Shown here in pieces: positions 1 to 6,908 of a stretch of DNA of 34,747 nucleotides. The position numbers and the translations under genes were made by a program. This DNA comes from UBA7359 sp963976795. GTDB lineage: Bacteria; Pseudomonadota; Gammaproteobacteria; Eutrophobiales; Eutrophobiaceae. Each line of letters starts with the position of its first letter. The stretch's first letter is position 1. The notes beneath the pieces are model-generated. The model ran no database searches. It saw only the letters and a program-made list of their open reading frames with translations, and was not told the DNA's origin. The stretch lies in assembly GCA_963976795.1 (NCBI GenBank), contig CAXBLT010000020.1:1-34747 (forward strand). The letters are read 5' to 3'.

Positions 1-79
1 GGAAAATTATGAAAAGCTATGTGCATAAAGTGTCCACAAAAGTGGTGCTAGATCAGCGCCGGTTATTGAGGCGTTAAAC
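1..79 (+). repeat. Right part of an integron attC site (partial cassette)
   Basis: The stretch ends in GCGTTAAAC, and 73-79 (GTTAAAC) fits the attC R-core consensus GTTRRRY exactly. This is the recombination point that closes a cassette whose gene lies to the left of the window. A reading frame open from base 3 runs through the site and stops with TAA at 75-77. It could be the tail of that upstream cassette gene, but the frame is too short to judge. The left core of this attC is not recognised with confidence. Confidence 0.55.
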
Positions 80-102
80 ATCAAGGAAAGAACTAAATAC
101 CA

Positions 103-591
103 ATGAACAAAGATAATTTCAGTTTTAGAAAAGGAGCGACTTTCCATTTCGAAGAGGAAGGGCATATCATAAATTCTTGGTTTAGTGCCTTTAGTGGACT
201 TGAAAAAGTATTCATTGATGGAGTTTTAGTTTCGGCGCAACGAAATCTCTCAATGAAAAGTGATCAGATATTTGAACTTGGTGATAATGTATACAAAACT
301 GAATTTAGCACAAAAAATATTTTTAAGGGGCCGTTTGTATGCACGTTATATAAAAATAATAACCCCTATAGAATAAAGAAGTTGATATTGCACGACGAGA
401 ATATTAAAACTCCATTTTTCATGAAATTATGGTTCATTATGATCGTAGGTTTTGGGTATGGTGTCACAAGTTCAGTTCTTGATTTTCCTAATTGGGCTTT
501 TGTGGTTTTCATATTAGCTATATTTTTGACTACTTACACCTATTCAAAATTACACCAAAAAGAAATAAAAATAATTGAAGAGAATGTTTAA
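103..591 (+). CDS. Integron cassette protein, unknown, C-terminal membrane anchor
   Basis: I do not recognise this 162-residue protein. Residues 1 to about 100 look like a soluble beta-rich domain, with alternating hydrophobic residues and turns such as IDGVLVS and a GPFVCTLYKNNN stretch. Residues about 105-125 and 130-147 form two hydrophobic helices separated by a short FPN turn, followed by a charged tail. That predicts a cytoplasmic or periplasmic domain held at the membrane by a helical hairpin. The gene sits 24 bp after the attC core at 73-79, and its TAA (589-591) lies inside the next attC, which is the usual layout of an integron cassette. No promoter is visible, so expression probably depends on read-through. 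Base composition is more AT-rich than the housekeeping genes to the right. The ORF call is good; the function is unknown. Confidence 0.75.
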   Translation: MNKDNFSFRKGATFHFEEEGHIINSWFSAFSGLEKVFIDGVLVSAQRNLSMKSDQIFELGDNVYKTEFSTKNIFKGPFVCTLYKNNNPYRIKKLILHDENIKTPFFMKLWFIMIVGFGYGVTSSVLDFPNWAFVVFILAIFLTTYTYSKLHQKEIKIIEENV

Positions 592-687
592 CAAGGCGCT
601 AAACCAGATTGCAGAAAGCGTCACTCCTTTTGCTAAAAAACGCAAAAATAGTGCCACATTCTGCAACTGGTTAGCTTGGCGTTATAC
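586..687 (+). repeat. attC recombination site 1 (about 102 bp)
   Basis: The left core GTTTAAC (586-592) and right core GTTATAC (681-687) are near-inverted copies. Inside them the arm starting GGCGCTAAACCAG (594-606) pairs imperfectly with CTGGTTAGCTTGGC (667-680), and TTGCAGAA pairs with TTCTGCAA. The imperfect palindrome is the signature of attC. The stop codon of the preceding ORF lies in the left core. Confidence 0.8.
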
Positions 688-692
688 GTAAA

Positions 693-1130
693 ATGAATAA
701 AACATACCTCACATACAAAATTATCTTAATACTGGCAGTACCAGCAGCATTCTGGACGTCATTCGAAATGTATGGTCTTACTATGCTTGGTTCTCAAAGG
801 CTCTTTTATTCAATTTCACATGCGTACCCAGTAATTTATTCTATAGTTTTACTCTCATTGCCATTCTTTTTTGTTACAGCACTATTTAATAGTGTTCTTA
901 CATTACTGTCATTATTTAAAGAAAATATAATAATGCCAATGAATATAGTTGCCTCTATATTATTATTTCAACTCCTTCATGCTTTAGCACTCGTAACATA
1001 TGAACATTGGGCACCATCAGGCTTCAGAGTGCTCATATGTATTATTAGTTTAGTATCATTGTTTTCGGTTATCGTTATTTGTTATAAAGAATTTGTAACG
1101 TATAACAAGCAAATCAAGCGGACGCAATAA
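693..1130 (+). CDS. Integron cassette protein, unknown multi-pass membrane protein
   Basis: This 145-residue protein is almost wholly hydrophobic. I read four likely transmembrane helices, at about residues 8-30, 43-67, 80-101 and 110-130, with a short basic C-terminus ending in KQIKRTQ. No catalytic or binding motif stands out and I do not recognise the family. The ATG is 6 bp after the right core of attC 1, and the gene ends inside attC 2, so it occupies a whole cassette by itself. Basic loops at the C-terminal end would place that end in the cytoplasm. Small orphan membrane proteins of this kind are common in chromosomal integrons, and their roles are mostly unknown. Confidence 0.7.
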   Translation: MNKTYLTYKIILILAVPAAFWTSFEMYGLTMLGSQRLFYSISHAYPVIYSIVLLSLPFFFVTALFNSVLTLLSLFKENIIMPMNIVASILLFQLLHALALVTYEHWAPSGFRVLICIISLVSLFSVIVICYKEFVTYNKQIKRTQ

Positions 1131-1154
1131 ATCGCGCTTATTAGGACGTTAGAG
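1100..1154 (+). repeat. attC recombination site 2 (about 55 bp)
   Basis: The left core GTATAAC (1100-1106) is followed by AAGC; the right end is GACGTTAGAG (1145-1154). The cores pair imperfectly and the last base of the right core departs from the GTTRRRY consensus. The site lies partly within the end of the preceding ORF. It is only about half the length of site 1, so the array is not built of one uniform repeat. Confidence 0.65.
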
Positions 1155-1164
1155 CTCTATCATC

Positions 1165-1635
1165 ATGAAGAATGGAACCCTGATCAAACCGCTTAGAGAA
1201 TGCACTAAAGAAATTCCAATCTTAGTAAATTTCTTTATTCAAGAGTGGCCGAGTCATTATGGAGAACGTGGGCCCGGAAATGCTCGAATAGATATTGAAA
1301 GTTACGCAAACGAATCATCGCTGCCAATCGGGCTAGTTGCTTACAGAGGCAATCTCCCCTGCGGCCTTATGGCTCTGAAGACTGATTCAATATCCACGCA
1401 TTCGCATCTAGGACCATGGGTTGCCGCAGGCTTTGTTGCCCCTGAATCTCGCAATCAAGGAATAGGCTCCATTCTCTTATCTGGAATTGAAAAATTGGCC
1501 AATGATATGCATTTTACAAAGCTATATTCCGGCACTGCCAGAGCTCATGGGCTGTTACTACGTTCTGGCTGGCACAAAAAAGAAACCGTAGTATATGGTG
1601 GAGAAAATGTTTCTATTTATAGCAAGCAGCTCTAA
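1165..1635 (+). CDS. GNAT family N-acetyltransferase (integron cassette)
   Basis: The 156-residue length and motif order fit a single GNAT domain, which transfers an acetyl group from acetyl-CoA to an amine. The acetyl-CoA pyrophosphate-binding motif A is visible as the strand GFVAPESRNQGIGSILL, around residues 88-106, with the R/Q-x-x-G-x-G pattern (NQGIGS). A preceding strand (LVAYRGNLPCGLMALK) and a following LYSGTARAHGLLLRSGW segment match beta-4 and the motif B region. The substrate cannot be told: the fold covers antibiotics, polyamines, amino acids and protein N-termini. The gene is a complete cassette between attC 2 and attC 3, with TAA at 1633-1635 in the left core of attC 3. GNAT genes are among the commonest recognisable cassette cargoes. 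An aminoglycoside-resistance role should not be assumed. Confidence 0.85.
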   Translation: MKNGTLIKPLRECTKEIPILVNFFIQEWPSHYGERGPGNARIDIESYANESSLPIGLVAYRGNLPCGLMALKTDSISTHSHLGPWVAAGFVAPESRNQGIGSILLSGIEKLANDMHFTKLYSGTARAHGLLLRSGWHKKETVVYGGENVSIYSKQL

Positions 1636-1712
1636 CAAGCGCATCAAAAATCGCCCTAGGGGCTGGACGTCGCTAACGCTGCGCTCGCTCCCTGCAAAGC
1701 GCGGCGTTATGT
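1630..1712 (+). repeat. attC recombination site 3 (about 83 bp)
   Basis: The left core is CTCTAAC (1630-1636) followed by AAGCGC; the right core GTTATGT (1706-1712) is preceded by GCGC GGC. The arms AACAAGCGC and GCGGCGTT are near-inverted, and the middle holds GC-rich complementary blocks (CGCTAACGCTGCGCTCGC). Confidence 0.8.
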
Positions 1713-1733
1713 GCGCAGCTACCGGAGAGATAA

Positions 1734-2126
1734 ATGTTCAGTCATGTAATGCTAGGTACAAATAACCTCTCTGAATCCATGGCGTTTTATGATCAGGTAA
1801 TGCCAATATTGGGCTATTCTAGAGAATCTACCGGTGAGGCATTTGCTGGCTATGGGAGCAAATGCGATATATCCACAGGTATTAATTGTCTTTGGATAGG
1901 AAGCCCTTTTAATGGAGAAGCAGCAAGTCCTGGAAACGGTATTAATGTCGCTTTACTTGCAACAACAAGAGAACAAGTCAATAAATTTCACGAAGTGGCT
2001 CTAAAGTTTGGAGGTGCTGACGAAGGTGCCCCAGGAATCAGAGAAGAAGCTCATTCAAATTTCTACGCTGCTTATGTTCGTGATCCCACGGGGAATAAAG
2101 TAGTTGTCGTTTGTCATGCAGATTGA
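1734..2126 (+). CDS. VOC superfamily protein (glyoxalase/bleomycin-resistance fold), cassette-borne
   Basis: The 130 residues form one vicinal-oxygen-chelate domain made of two beta-alpha-beta-beta-beta modules. The first begins MFSHVMLGTNNLSESMAFYD, with the typical metal-ligand His at residue 4 and the FYD helix; the second ends YVRDPTGNKVVVVCHAD, the DP-x-G-N-K turn typical of the last strand pair. Members are metal-dependent lyases or dioxygenases, or bind drugs such as bleomycin or fosfomycin. Nothing here separates these options. The start follows a GGAGAGATAA ribosome-binding segment just 3' of attC 3, so this cassette carries its own good translation signal. Its last codons overlap the antitoxin stub at 2116-2217 in another frame. 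Confidence 0.85.
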   Translation: MFSHVMLGTNNLSESMAFYDQVMPILGYSRESTGEAFAGYGSKCDISTGINCLWIGSPFNGEAASPGNGINVALLATTREQVNKFHEVALKFGGADEGAPGIREEAHSNFYAAYVRDPTGNKVVVVCHAD

Positions 2127-2217
2127 TAGAGAAGCGAGCCGAGTGGGTGTAACTCGTCAATCTATTATTAAACTTTGGCTTGTTGAGAGTCTTGAAGAAA
2201 AAGCTGCTAACAAATAG
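2116..2217 (+). pseudogene. C-terminal remnant of a CopG/BrnA-type ribbon-helix-helix antitoxin
   Basis: Starting at an ATG inside the end of the VOC gene, a 33-residue frame reads QIDREASRVGVTRQSIIKLW and then LVESLEEKAANK. The pattern LDREA-R-GVTRQSIIK-W-AE-L is the C-terminal half of RHH antitoxins found with BrnT-like toxins. The N-terminal DNA-binding strand is absent and no toxin gene is adjacent. The frame stops (TAG) just inside the left arm of the last attC-like site, which is where a cassette gene normally ends. The simplest reading is that an antitoxin cassette was fused to, and largely deleted by, the VOC cassette. Known: toxin-antitoxin cassettes are thought to stabilise large integron arrays. 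Inferred: this is one that has decayed. Confidence 0.6.
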
Positions 2218-2276
2218 CTCAAGCGAATATAAAAATATATATCGATTAGCAAGACGTAGATAAGCGTTTGTTGCTA
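2205..2276 (+). repeat. Degenerate terminal attC-like site 4
   Basis: GCTAACAAATAGCT (from about 2206) is mirrored by AAGCGTTTGTTGCT (2262-2275): the AACAAA block recurs as TTTGTT. The right core GTTGCTA (2270-2276) does not fit GTTRRRY well. This is the last attC-like element; the next gene to the right is a conserved chromosomal gene on the other strand. I take it as the distal boundary of the cassette array. Confidence 0.45.
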
Positions 2277-2309
2277 ACTAACCAAACTGTTTAATGCTTT
2301 TAAAGCAGG

Positions 2310-2651
2310 CTATTTCAAGTCCCCATCACCACCGGTTTGGGTGTAAACTGGAAACGGCATGACATTTCCGTCTTTTGATGAGCCTTCGGTGATTTTTGCG
2401 GTACCTTGTTTTTTCACTTCATCGATACGAATGATCGAATGCATGGGTACAAAGCTTCTTTCAACGCCTTCAAATTCATTTTTCAGGTTTTCTTCGGTTG
2501 GATCGACAACGACAGTGGTTTTTTCGCCAAAGACGAATTCTTCAATCTCAATAAAGCCAAACATGGCATCGTGGTGTACGCTTTTGGCATAGACCTCGTA
2601 GATCTTGCCTTGGTTATGGAAAATGACCTTGTAGATATTATTTTCTGACAT
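2310..2651 (-). CDS. DUF1820 family protein
   Basis: The 113-residue sequence matches the DUF1820 pattern that is common in gammaproteobacteria: YKVIFHNQGKIYEVYAKSV near the start, GFIEIEEFVFGE, then VDPTEENLKNEFEGVERSF and MHSIIRIDEVKKQGTAKI. It has no signal peptide or membrane segment, so it should be cytoplasmic. The fold looks like a small beta-sheet domain and the C-terminal 25 residues look disordered. Its function is unknown for the whole family. The stop is 33 bp from the end of the integron array, so this is the first core gene right of the array. It is the last gene of a minus-strand run with the AbgT transporter 76 bp upstream, and could be co-transcribed or independent. Confidence 0.85.
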   Translation of the reverse strand: MSENNIYKVIFHNQGKIYEVYAKSVHHDAMFGFIEIEEFVFGEKTTVVVDPTEENLKNEFEGVERSFVPMHSIIRIDEVKKQGTAKITEGSSKDGNVMPFPVYTQTGGDGDLK

Positions 2652-2727
2652 TTCTGATATATAAGCCTATTTTAGGTGAACGCCTGATTTGAAAGCGGGC
2701 GCATCATAGCATAATTCATGGGTTTCA

Positions 2728-4212
2728 CTAGAATTTATAGAATAGGTCGCCGCCGGGACCTAGCGGCAACCCGGTATTGATCCATACGACCAGCAATATC
2801 AGCCAGACGATCAAAAATGCAATGGTGTAGGGCAACATCATTGCCACTACCGTACCGAGTCCGGAACCGCGTACATACTTGCGTACCTCGATAATGATAA
2901 TAATCATATAGGGGTTCATCGGAGTAATAACATTACTGACGGAATCTCCCACACGATAGGCCGCTTGAGTGAGTTCAGGGCTGATGCCAATCTGCATTAA
3001 CATCGGCACAAACACCGGGGCGAAAAAGGCGTATTTCGCTGATGAAGAACCTATAACAAGATTGATCACTACGACCATTAATACAAAACAGCTGAGTAAT
3101 AGTGCATCTTGTACCATTAATTGACGCAAGAACTGACCGCCAGCGATAGCCAACATTTGGCCTAAGCCGGATTGGTTAAATGCGGCTATAAATTGAGCGG
3201 CAAAAAACGCCAGTACGATATAGGGCCCTAATCGAGCCATAACTTCACCCAGCATGTTGGCAACGTCACGATCGTTTTTAACCGTGCCTGCCAAGGCGCC
3301 GTAGATTAAACCGGGGACAAAGAACAGGATAAATAGCAGTGGAACGGTTGCTTCAATCCAGCGGTCGAAACGCTTGCCTTCTCCATATAGAGGGGCATTC
3401 GTTAGTGTGATGGCAAAAAATAAGGTAATTAATAATATAAATACTGACGACACTGAATAGAGTAGGGCACGTTTTTCTGCATTATTAAGCGCACTGTAAT
3501 TATCATCGAGATTTTGATCGGCAACGCCTTCTATCGCGGGTTCTATAAAGCGTTCGGTCACGAACCAACCAACGAAAGTCAGAATGATAGTTGAGACAAT
3601 CATGAACCACCAATTCCCGGTAACAGCTACCTGGTAGTCTGCATCAATGATCTGAGCACCAGCTTGTGTAAACCCTGCTAATAAAGGATCCAGTGCTGTT
3701 ATAAACAGGTTCGCACTAAAACCTGCGGAAACACCCGCGAACGAAACAGCGATACCAGTTAACGGAGAACGTCCCGCTGCAATGTAAAGTGCGGCGGCTA
3801 TTGGGATGAGCACGACATAACCCGCGTCTAATGCAATCGAGGAGATGATGCCGAGAAACATCGTTGCGGGGGTTAATAACCGTGCATGAACATGTGTAAT
3901 TGAAAAGTGTAATAGGGCAGGGAGGAAGCCGGTTTTTTCTGCGAGGCCAATTCCCAGCATGCCTACAAGCACAATGCCGAGGGGTGGAAAACTGATAAAG
4001 TTTTTTACCATTGTTGATAACAACCACCAAATACCATCAGATGAAGTGAGATCAAAGGCGACAATCGCATTACCTTTGGGATCAATAACACTCCAGCCTA
4101 GATTGGCAATCATCGCTGAAAGAATAAAAATAGTAAGGGTGCCGACGACAAATAAAGTCGCTGGGTCAGGTAGCTTGTTACCCGTTTTTTCAATGAATGT
4201 TAGCAATTTCAT
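2728..4212 (-). CDS. AbgT family transporter
   Basis: The 494-residue, highly hydrophobic protein matches the AbgT family, whose E. coli founder imports p-aminobenzoyl-glutamate; other members export sulfonamides. Family features visible are the N-terminal FIEKTGNKLPDPATLF, a GIGLAEKTGFLPALL re-entrant segment, ALDAGYVVLIPIAAALYIAAGR, GFSANLFI, and near the C-terminus GSSSAKYAFFAPVFVPML and SVSNVITPMNPY. I count at least nine long hydrophobic stretches. The length is close to that of E. coli AbgT (about 508). The ATG overlaps the stop of the upstream hydrolase gene by 4 bp (ATGA at 4209-4212), so the two are translationally coupled. No abgA/abgB peptidase genes are present, so the substrate is open: p-aminobenzoyl-glutamate, another dipeptide-like compound, or antifolate drug efflux. 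Confidence 0.9.
   Translation of the reverse strand: MKLLTFIEKTGNKLPDPATLFVVGTLTIFILSAMIANLGWSVIDPKGNAIVAFDLTSSDGIWWLLSTMVKNFISFPPLGIVLVGMLGIGLAEKTGFLPALLHFSITHVHARLLTPATMFLGIISSIALDAGYVVLIPIAAALYIAAGRSPLTGIAVSFAGVSAGFSANLFITALDPLLAGFTQAGAQIIDADYQVAVTGNWWFMIVSTIILTFVGWFVTERFIEPAIEGVADQNLDDNYSALNNAEKRALLYSVSSVFILLITLFFAITLTNAPLYGEGKRFDRWIEATVPLLFILFFVPGLIYGALAGTVKNDRDVANMLGEVMARLGPYIVLAFFAAQFIAAFNQSGLGQMLAIAGGQFLRQLMVQDALLLSCFVLMVVVINLVIGSSSAKYAFFAPVFVPMLMQIGISPELTQAAYRVGDSVSNVITPMNPYMIIIIIEVRKYVRGSGLGTVVAMMLPYTIAFLIVWLILLVVWINTGLPLGPGGDLFYKF
3915..3922 (+). other. KOPS octamer GGGCAGGG
   Basis: Matches GGGNAGGG, the FtsK-orienting sequence, on the + strand, pointing toward the dif-like site. 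It lies inside the AbgT gene, which is transcribed the other way. Confidence 0.55.
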
Positions 4213-5072
4213 TGTTGAACAATAGCCGTTATGAATCTGCCAAGTCCATCGATATATTGTTCGCCGCTGATCAAGAAACCTTCGTTATGGCCTCCAGTGA
4301 TGTCTAGAAATGATTTTGGCGTTGTCGTTTCTTTTAGCGCTTCGTTAAATAATTGTTTGCCATATTTGTAAGAGATAACTTCATCTTGTTGACTATGAAT
4401 AAACAAGGTGGGTGATTTTATATTAGCTACTCTATCTATAGATGGATATTTAATGCGGGCCAATAAACTGGTGGGCAGATAGGGATAGTAATGTTTTCCC
4501 ATGTCTGCAATGGATGTAAAACTTGATTCTACTATTAAGCCTGCTGGGGTATATTGTTCAGCCAACCATGTAGCCACACCACCACCTAAGGAACGACCAA
4601 AGATAATAATCTTGTCTTTTTCAATTTTCTTTTCCTGAGTCAAATAGCGCCATGCCGTTTCTGCATCGATATAGGTCCCTTGTTCTGATGGTTCACCGGT
4701 GCTTTTTCCATAGCCGCGATAATCAATAATTAAAACCGATAAACCTAGTTGGTGAAAAATATTGATGCTATCAAGGCGGTGCGCAATATTACCCGCATTT
4801 CCATGTAAAAAGATCAGCGTTGCTTTTGCCTCTGAGTGGGGAATCCACCATGCGTTTAATACTTCGTCGTCAGTTGTGCTTAAGCTTAAGTCTTCATACT
4901 GCAAAGAGATTAATGCGGGTGTCGCTTCAAGTTCATTCTGTGGAAAAAATATTAATTTAGGTTGGAAGAAATAAATCAATATCGCCAGTAAAACCCATGT
5001 AGAGATGATTATGAAGGTGATGGACTTAAAGGTTCGTTTAATAATCGACTTTAAGTTTATTTGAAAACGCAT
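4209..5072 (-). CDS. Membrane-anchored alpha/beta hydrolase (BEM46/YfhR-like)
   Basis: The 287-residue protein has one N-terminal transmembrane helix (about 17-36) followed by an alpha/beta-hydrolase domain. The oxyanion motif LHGNAGN is at about 89-95 and the nucleophile elbow GRSLGG puts the catalytic Ser at about 161. The likely acid is Asp 230 (HSQQDEV) and the His is in TGGHNEG at about 262. The region around DYRGYGKSTGEPSEQG is typical of the BEM46/ABHD13/YfhR group. These are probable esterases or thioesterases of unknown substrate, with the catalytic domain outside the cytoplasmic membrane if the anchor is N-in. It is 25 bp downstream of the TPR gene and overlaps the AbgT gene by 4 bp, so a three-gene operon is likely. 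Confidence 0.85.
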   Translation of the reverse strand: MRFQINLKSIIKRTFKSITFIIISTWVLLAILIYFFQPKLIFFPQNELEATPALISLQYEDLSLSTTDDEVLNAWWIPHSEAKATLIFLHGNAGNIAHRLDSINIFHQLGLSVLIIDYRGYGKSTGEPSEQGTYIDAETAWRYLTQEKKIEKDKIIIFGRSLGGGVATWLAEQYTPAGLIVESSFTSIADMGKHYYPYLPTSLLARIKYPSIDRVANIKSPTLFIHSQQDEVISYKYGKQLFNEALKETTTPKSFLDITGGHNEGFLISGEQYIDGLGRFITAIVQQ

Positions 5073-5097
5073 TGTGGCTTAGTAAATTGAAATTATA

Positions 5098-5652
5098 TTA
5101 AATGACGTGATTCTCCAGATTGTCCTCTAATAGTTTTAAGTTGCGTCTTGCATCCAGCATCCATGGATGGACATCAAGGGCGGCCTTAAACTCGATTAAT
5201 GCCGATTGCCAGCGGCGTTGTTTTAGATAGCATAGACCACGACCTGAAATTGAACCAAAGTGTCGTGGTTCTAGCTTAAGTGTTTCTTTTATATTCTTTA
5301 AAGAGGCATCGATATCTCCCATCATATAATTGACCGTAGCCAGTTTATTCCAGCCTTCTGCAAACTTTGGAGAACGTTTGGTGATTTCTTCAAAGATATC
5401 GCGCCCACGAGATAAATTACCGCTGTCTACTGCATTCATACCTTGCATGAGCAGGTCATCAATAGTCTGGTCTTCTGCTTCTAACCAGATGGCCCATATT
5501 TGTTGCGCTATTGGTTGCGCGACTTCGAAGCTTTGAGCATTTTTTAGATCATTGAACAAACCATCTAATTGAGTGTTTGTTTGATCAGCAAAGGCAGGAC
5601 GTATAGCTAAAAGGGCAAAAAGAAAAACAAATGTCGGTATGGGGGTATTCAT
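5098..5652 (-). CDS. Secreted/periplasmic tetratricopeptide repeat protein
   Basis: I place the start at 5652 rather than 33 bp upstream, because the protein then begins MNTPIPTFVFLFALL followed by AIRPAFADQ, a normal Sec signal peptide with an A-x-A cleavage site. The mature part has a helical region (about 25-60), then TPR-like helix pairs: LLMQGMNAVDSGNLSRGRDIFEEI, AEGWNKLATVNYMMGDIDASLKNI and ISGRGLCYLKQRRWQSALIEF. TPRs bind other proteins; no enzymatic motif is present. The protein is short (184 residues) and likely an adaptor in the periplasm. It heads the minus-strand group with the hydrolase and the AbgT transporter. What the three do together cannot be read from the sequence. Confidence 0.8.
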   Translation of the reverse strand: MNTPIPTFVFLFALLAIRPAFADQTNTQLDGLFNDLKNAQSFEVAQPIAQQIWAIWLEAEDQTIDDLLMQGMNAVDSGNLSRGRDIFEEITKRSPKFAEGWNKLATVNYMMGDIDASLKNIKETLKLEPRHFGSISGRGLCYLKQRRWQSALIEFKAALDVHPWMLDARRNLKLLEDNLENHVI

Positions 5653-5726
5653 TGCATAGTCTATCCATAAATACTGAATAGACATTGTTAAATATTAGAT
5701 GTTCCATCACAAGTCAAAATGGGAAA

Positions 5727-5752
5727 GGAAGCCCGGATTAAACCGAGCTTCC
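5727..5752 (-). terminator. Probable Rho-independent terminator of trxB
   Basis: On the minus strand GGAAGCTCGG and CCGGGCTTCC form a stem with one mismatch around a TTTAAT loop, followed by TTTCCCATTTTG. It lies 26 bp past the trxB stop. The T-run is interrupted, so efficiency may be modest. Confidence 0.6.
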
Positions 5753-5778
5753 CTTGCAAATGCAACTTGCCCTGTAAG

Positions 5779-6732
5779 TTACTCCAATCCGTCTAGATAG
5801 GCCTCAGCATCTAATGCGGCCATACAACCGCTGCCAGCAGAGGTGATTGCCTGGCGATAGACATGGTCGGCAACATCACCCGCGGCAAATACCCCCGGGA
5901 TAGTGGTCGAGGTGGCTTGTCCTTCAATACCGCTTTTTATCTTGATATAGCCGTTATTCATATCCAGTTGACCATCAAATATCTGGGTATTCGGTTTATG
6001 ACCTATCGCGATAAACACACCTTTTAGTTCGATGTCTTTAGTCTCATCACTTTTAGTACTCTTGATACGCATACCCGTAACACCACTATCATCGCCCAAG
6101 ACCTCATCGAGGGTATGATCCCATTCGATTTTTACATTCCCATTTTTTTCTTTTTCCATGAGTCGATCGGACAATATCTTTTCTGATCGAAACTTGTCAC
6201 GGCGATGAACAACTGTAACGCTATTTGCAATATTGGATAGATAAAGTGCTTCCTCAACAGCGGTGTTCCCTCCACCGATGACGGCAACATCTGCTCCTCG
6301 GTAGAAAAAACCGTCACAAGTTGCACAGGCAGAGACGCCTTTCCCTTGAAAGGCCTCTTCAGAAGGTAGACCCAGGTACTGCGCTGAGGCTCCGGTGGCG
6401 ATAATTAATGCATCACAAGTATATGTGCCGCTATCACCGGTTAGTTTAAAGGGGCGCTCTGTCAGTTCTGCGGTATGGATGTGATCAAATATTAATTCAG
6501 TATCGAAGCGTTCGACGTGTTTCAACATCCGATCCATTAATTCCGGGCCTTGTAAGCCTTCTACATCGCCAGGCCAGTTATCGACATCGGTGGTTGTTGT
6601 GAGTTGGCCACCTTGTTCTATACCTGTGATCAATACAGGAGAAAGATTCGCCCGGGCTGCGTATAATGCGGCGGTATATCCGGCTGGACCGGAACCAAGG
6701 ATTAATAATTTTGAGTGTCGAGTCTCGCTCAT
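5779..6732 (-). CDS. trxB: Thioredoxin reductase
   Basis: This enzyme uses NADPH, via FAD, to reduce thioredoxin in the cytoplasm. The 317-residue length matches the low-molecular-weight bacterial type. The FAD-binding GSGPAGYTAA is at about 13-22, the redox-active CATC at 136-139, the NADPH-binding GGGNTAVEEALYL follows it, and the C-terminal FAD motif GVFAAGDVADHVYRQ is present. I chose the ATG at 6732, not the in-frame TTG 15 bp upstream: GGAG lies 9 bp before this ATG, and the TTG would overlap that ribosome-binding site. It is divergent from ftsK across 176 bp. In E. coli the gene lrp lies between these two; here it is absent. Confidence 0.97.
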   Translation of the reverse strand: MSETRHSKLLILGSGPAGYTAALYAARANLSPVLITGIEQGGQLTTTTDVDNWPGDVEGLQGPELMDRMLKHVERFDTELIFDHIHTAELTERPFKLTGDSGTYTCDALIIATGASAQYLGLPSEEAFQGKGVSACATCDGFFYRGADVAVIGGGNTAVEEALYLSNIANSVTVVHRRDKFRSEKILSDRLMEKEKNGNVKIEWDHTLDEVLGDDSGVTGMRIKSTKSDETKDIELKGVFIAIGHKPNTQIFDGQLDMNNGYIKIKSGIEGQATSTTIPGVFAAGDVADHVYRQAITSAGSGCMAALDAEAYLDGLE

Positions 6733-6849
6733 GAATAACTGCTCCAACCTAGTTTAGTGCTGCTTAAAAGTGCGCTATGGTACGTTAAAGCAGTATGATC
6801 AGCAAAAATAATCAGATAACAGAAAAATCGATTTATCTCAATTTTATAG

Positions 6850-6878
6850 TTTAAATAGTCCCTTTATAAACATATAAT
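6850..6878 (+). promoter_or_regulatory. Putative ftsK promoter
   Basis: A perfect -10 box TATAAT (6873-6878) sits 17 bp after TTTAAA (6850-6855), a 4/6 match to the -35 consensus. A start near 6885 would give a leader of about 24 bases before the GTG start at 6909. The surrounding region is very AT-rich, so chance matches are possible. Confidence 0.45.
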
Positions 6879-6908
6879 TAGAGATATTATCTAGTAAAAA
6901 GGATTAAT

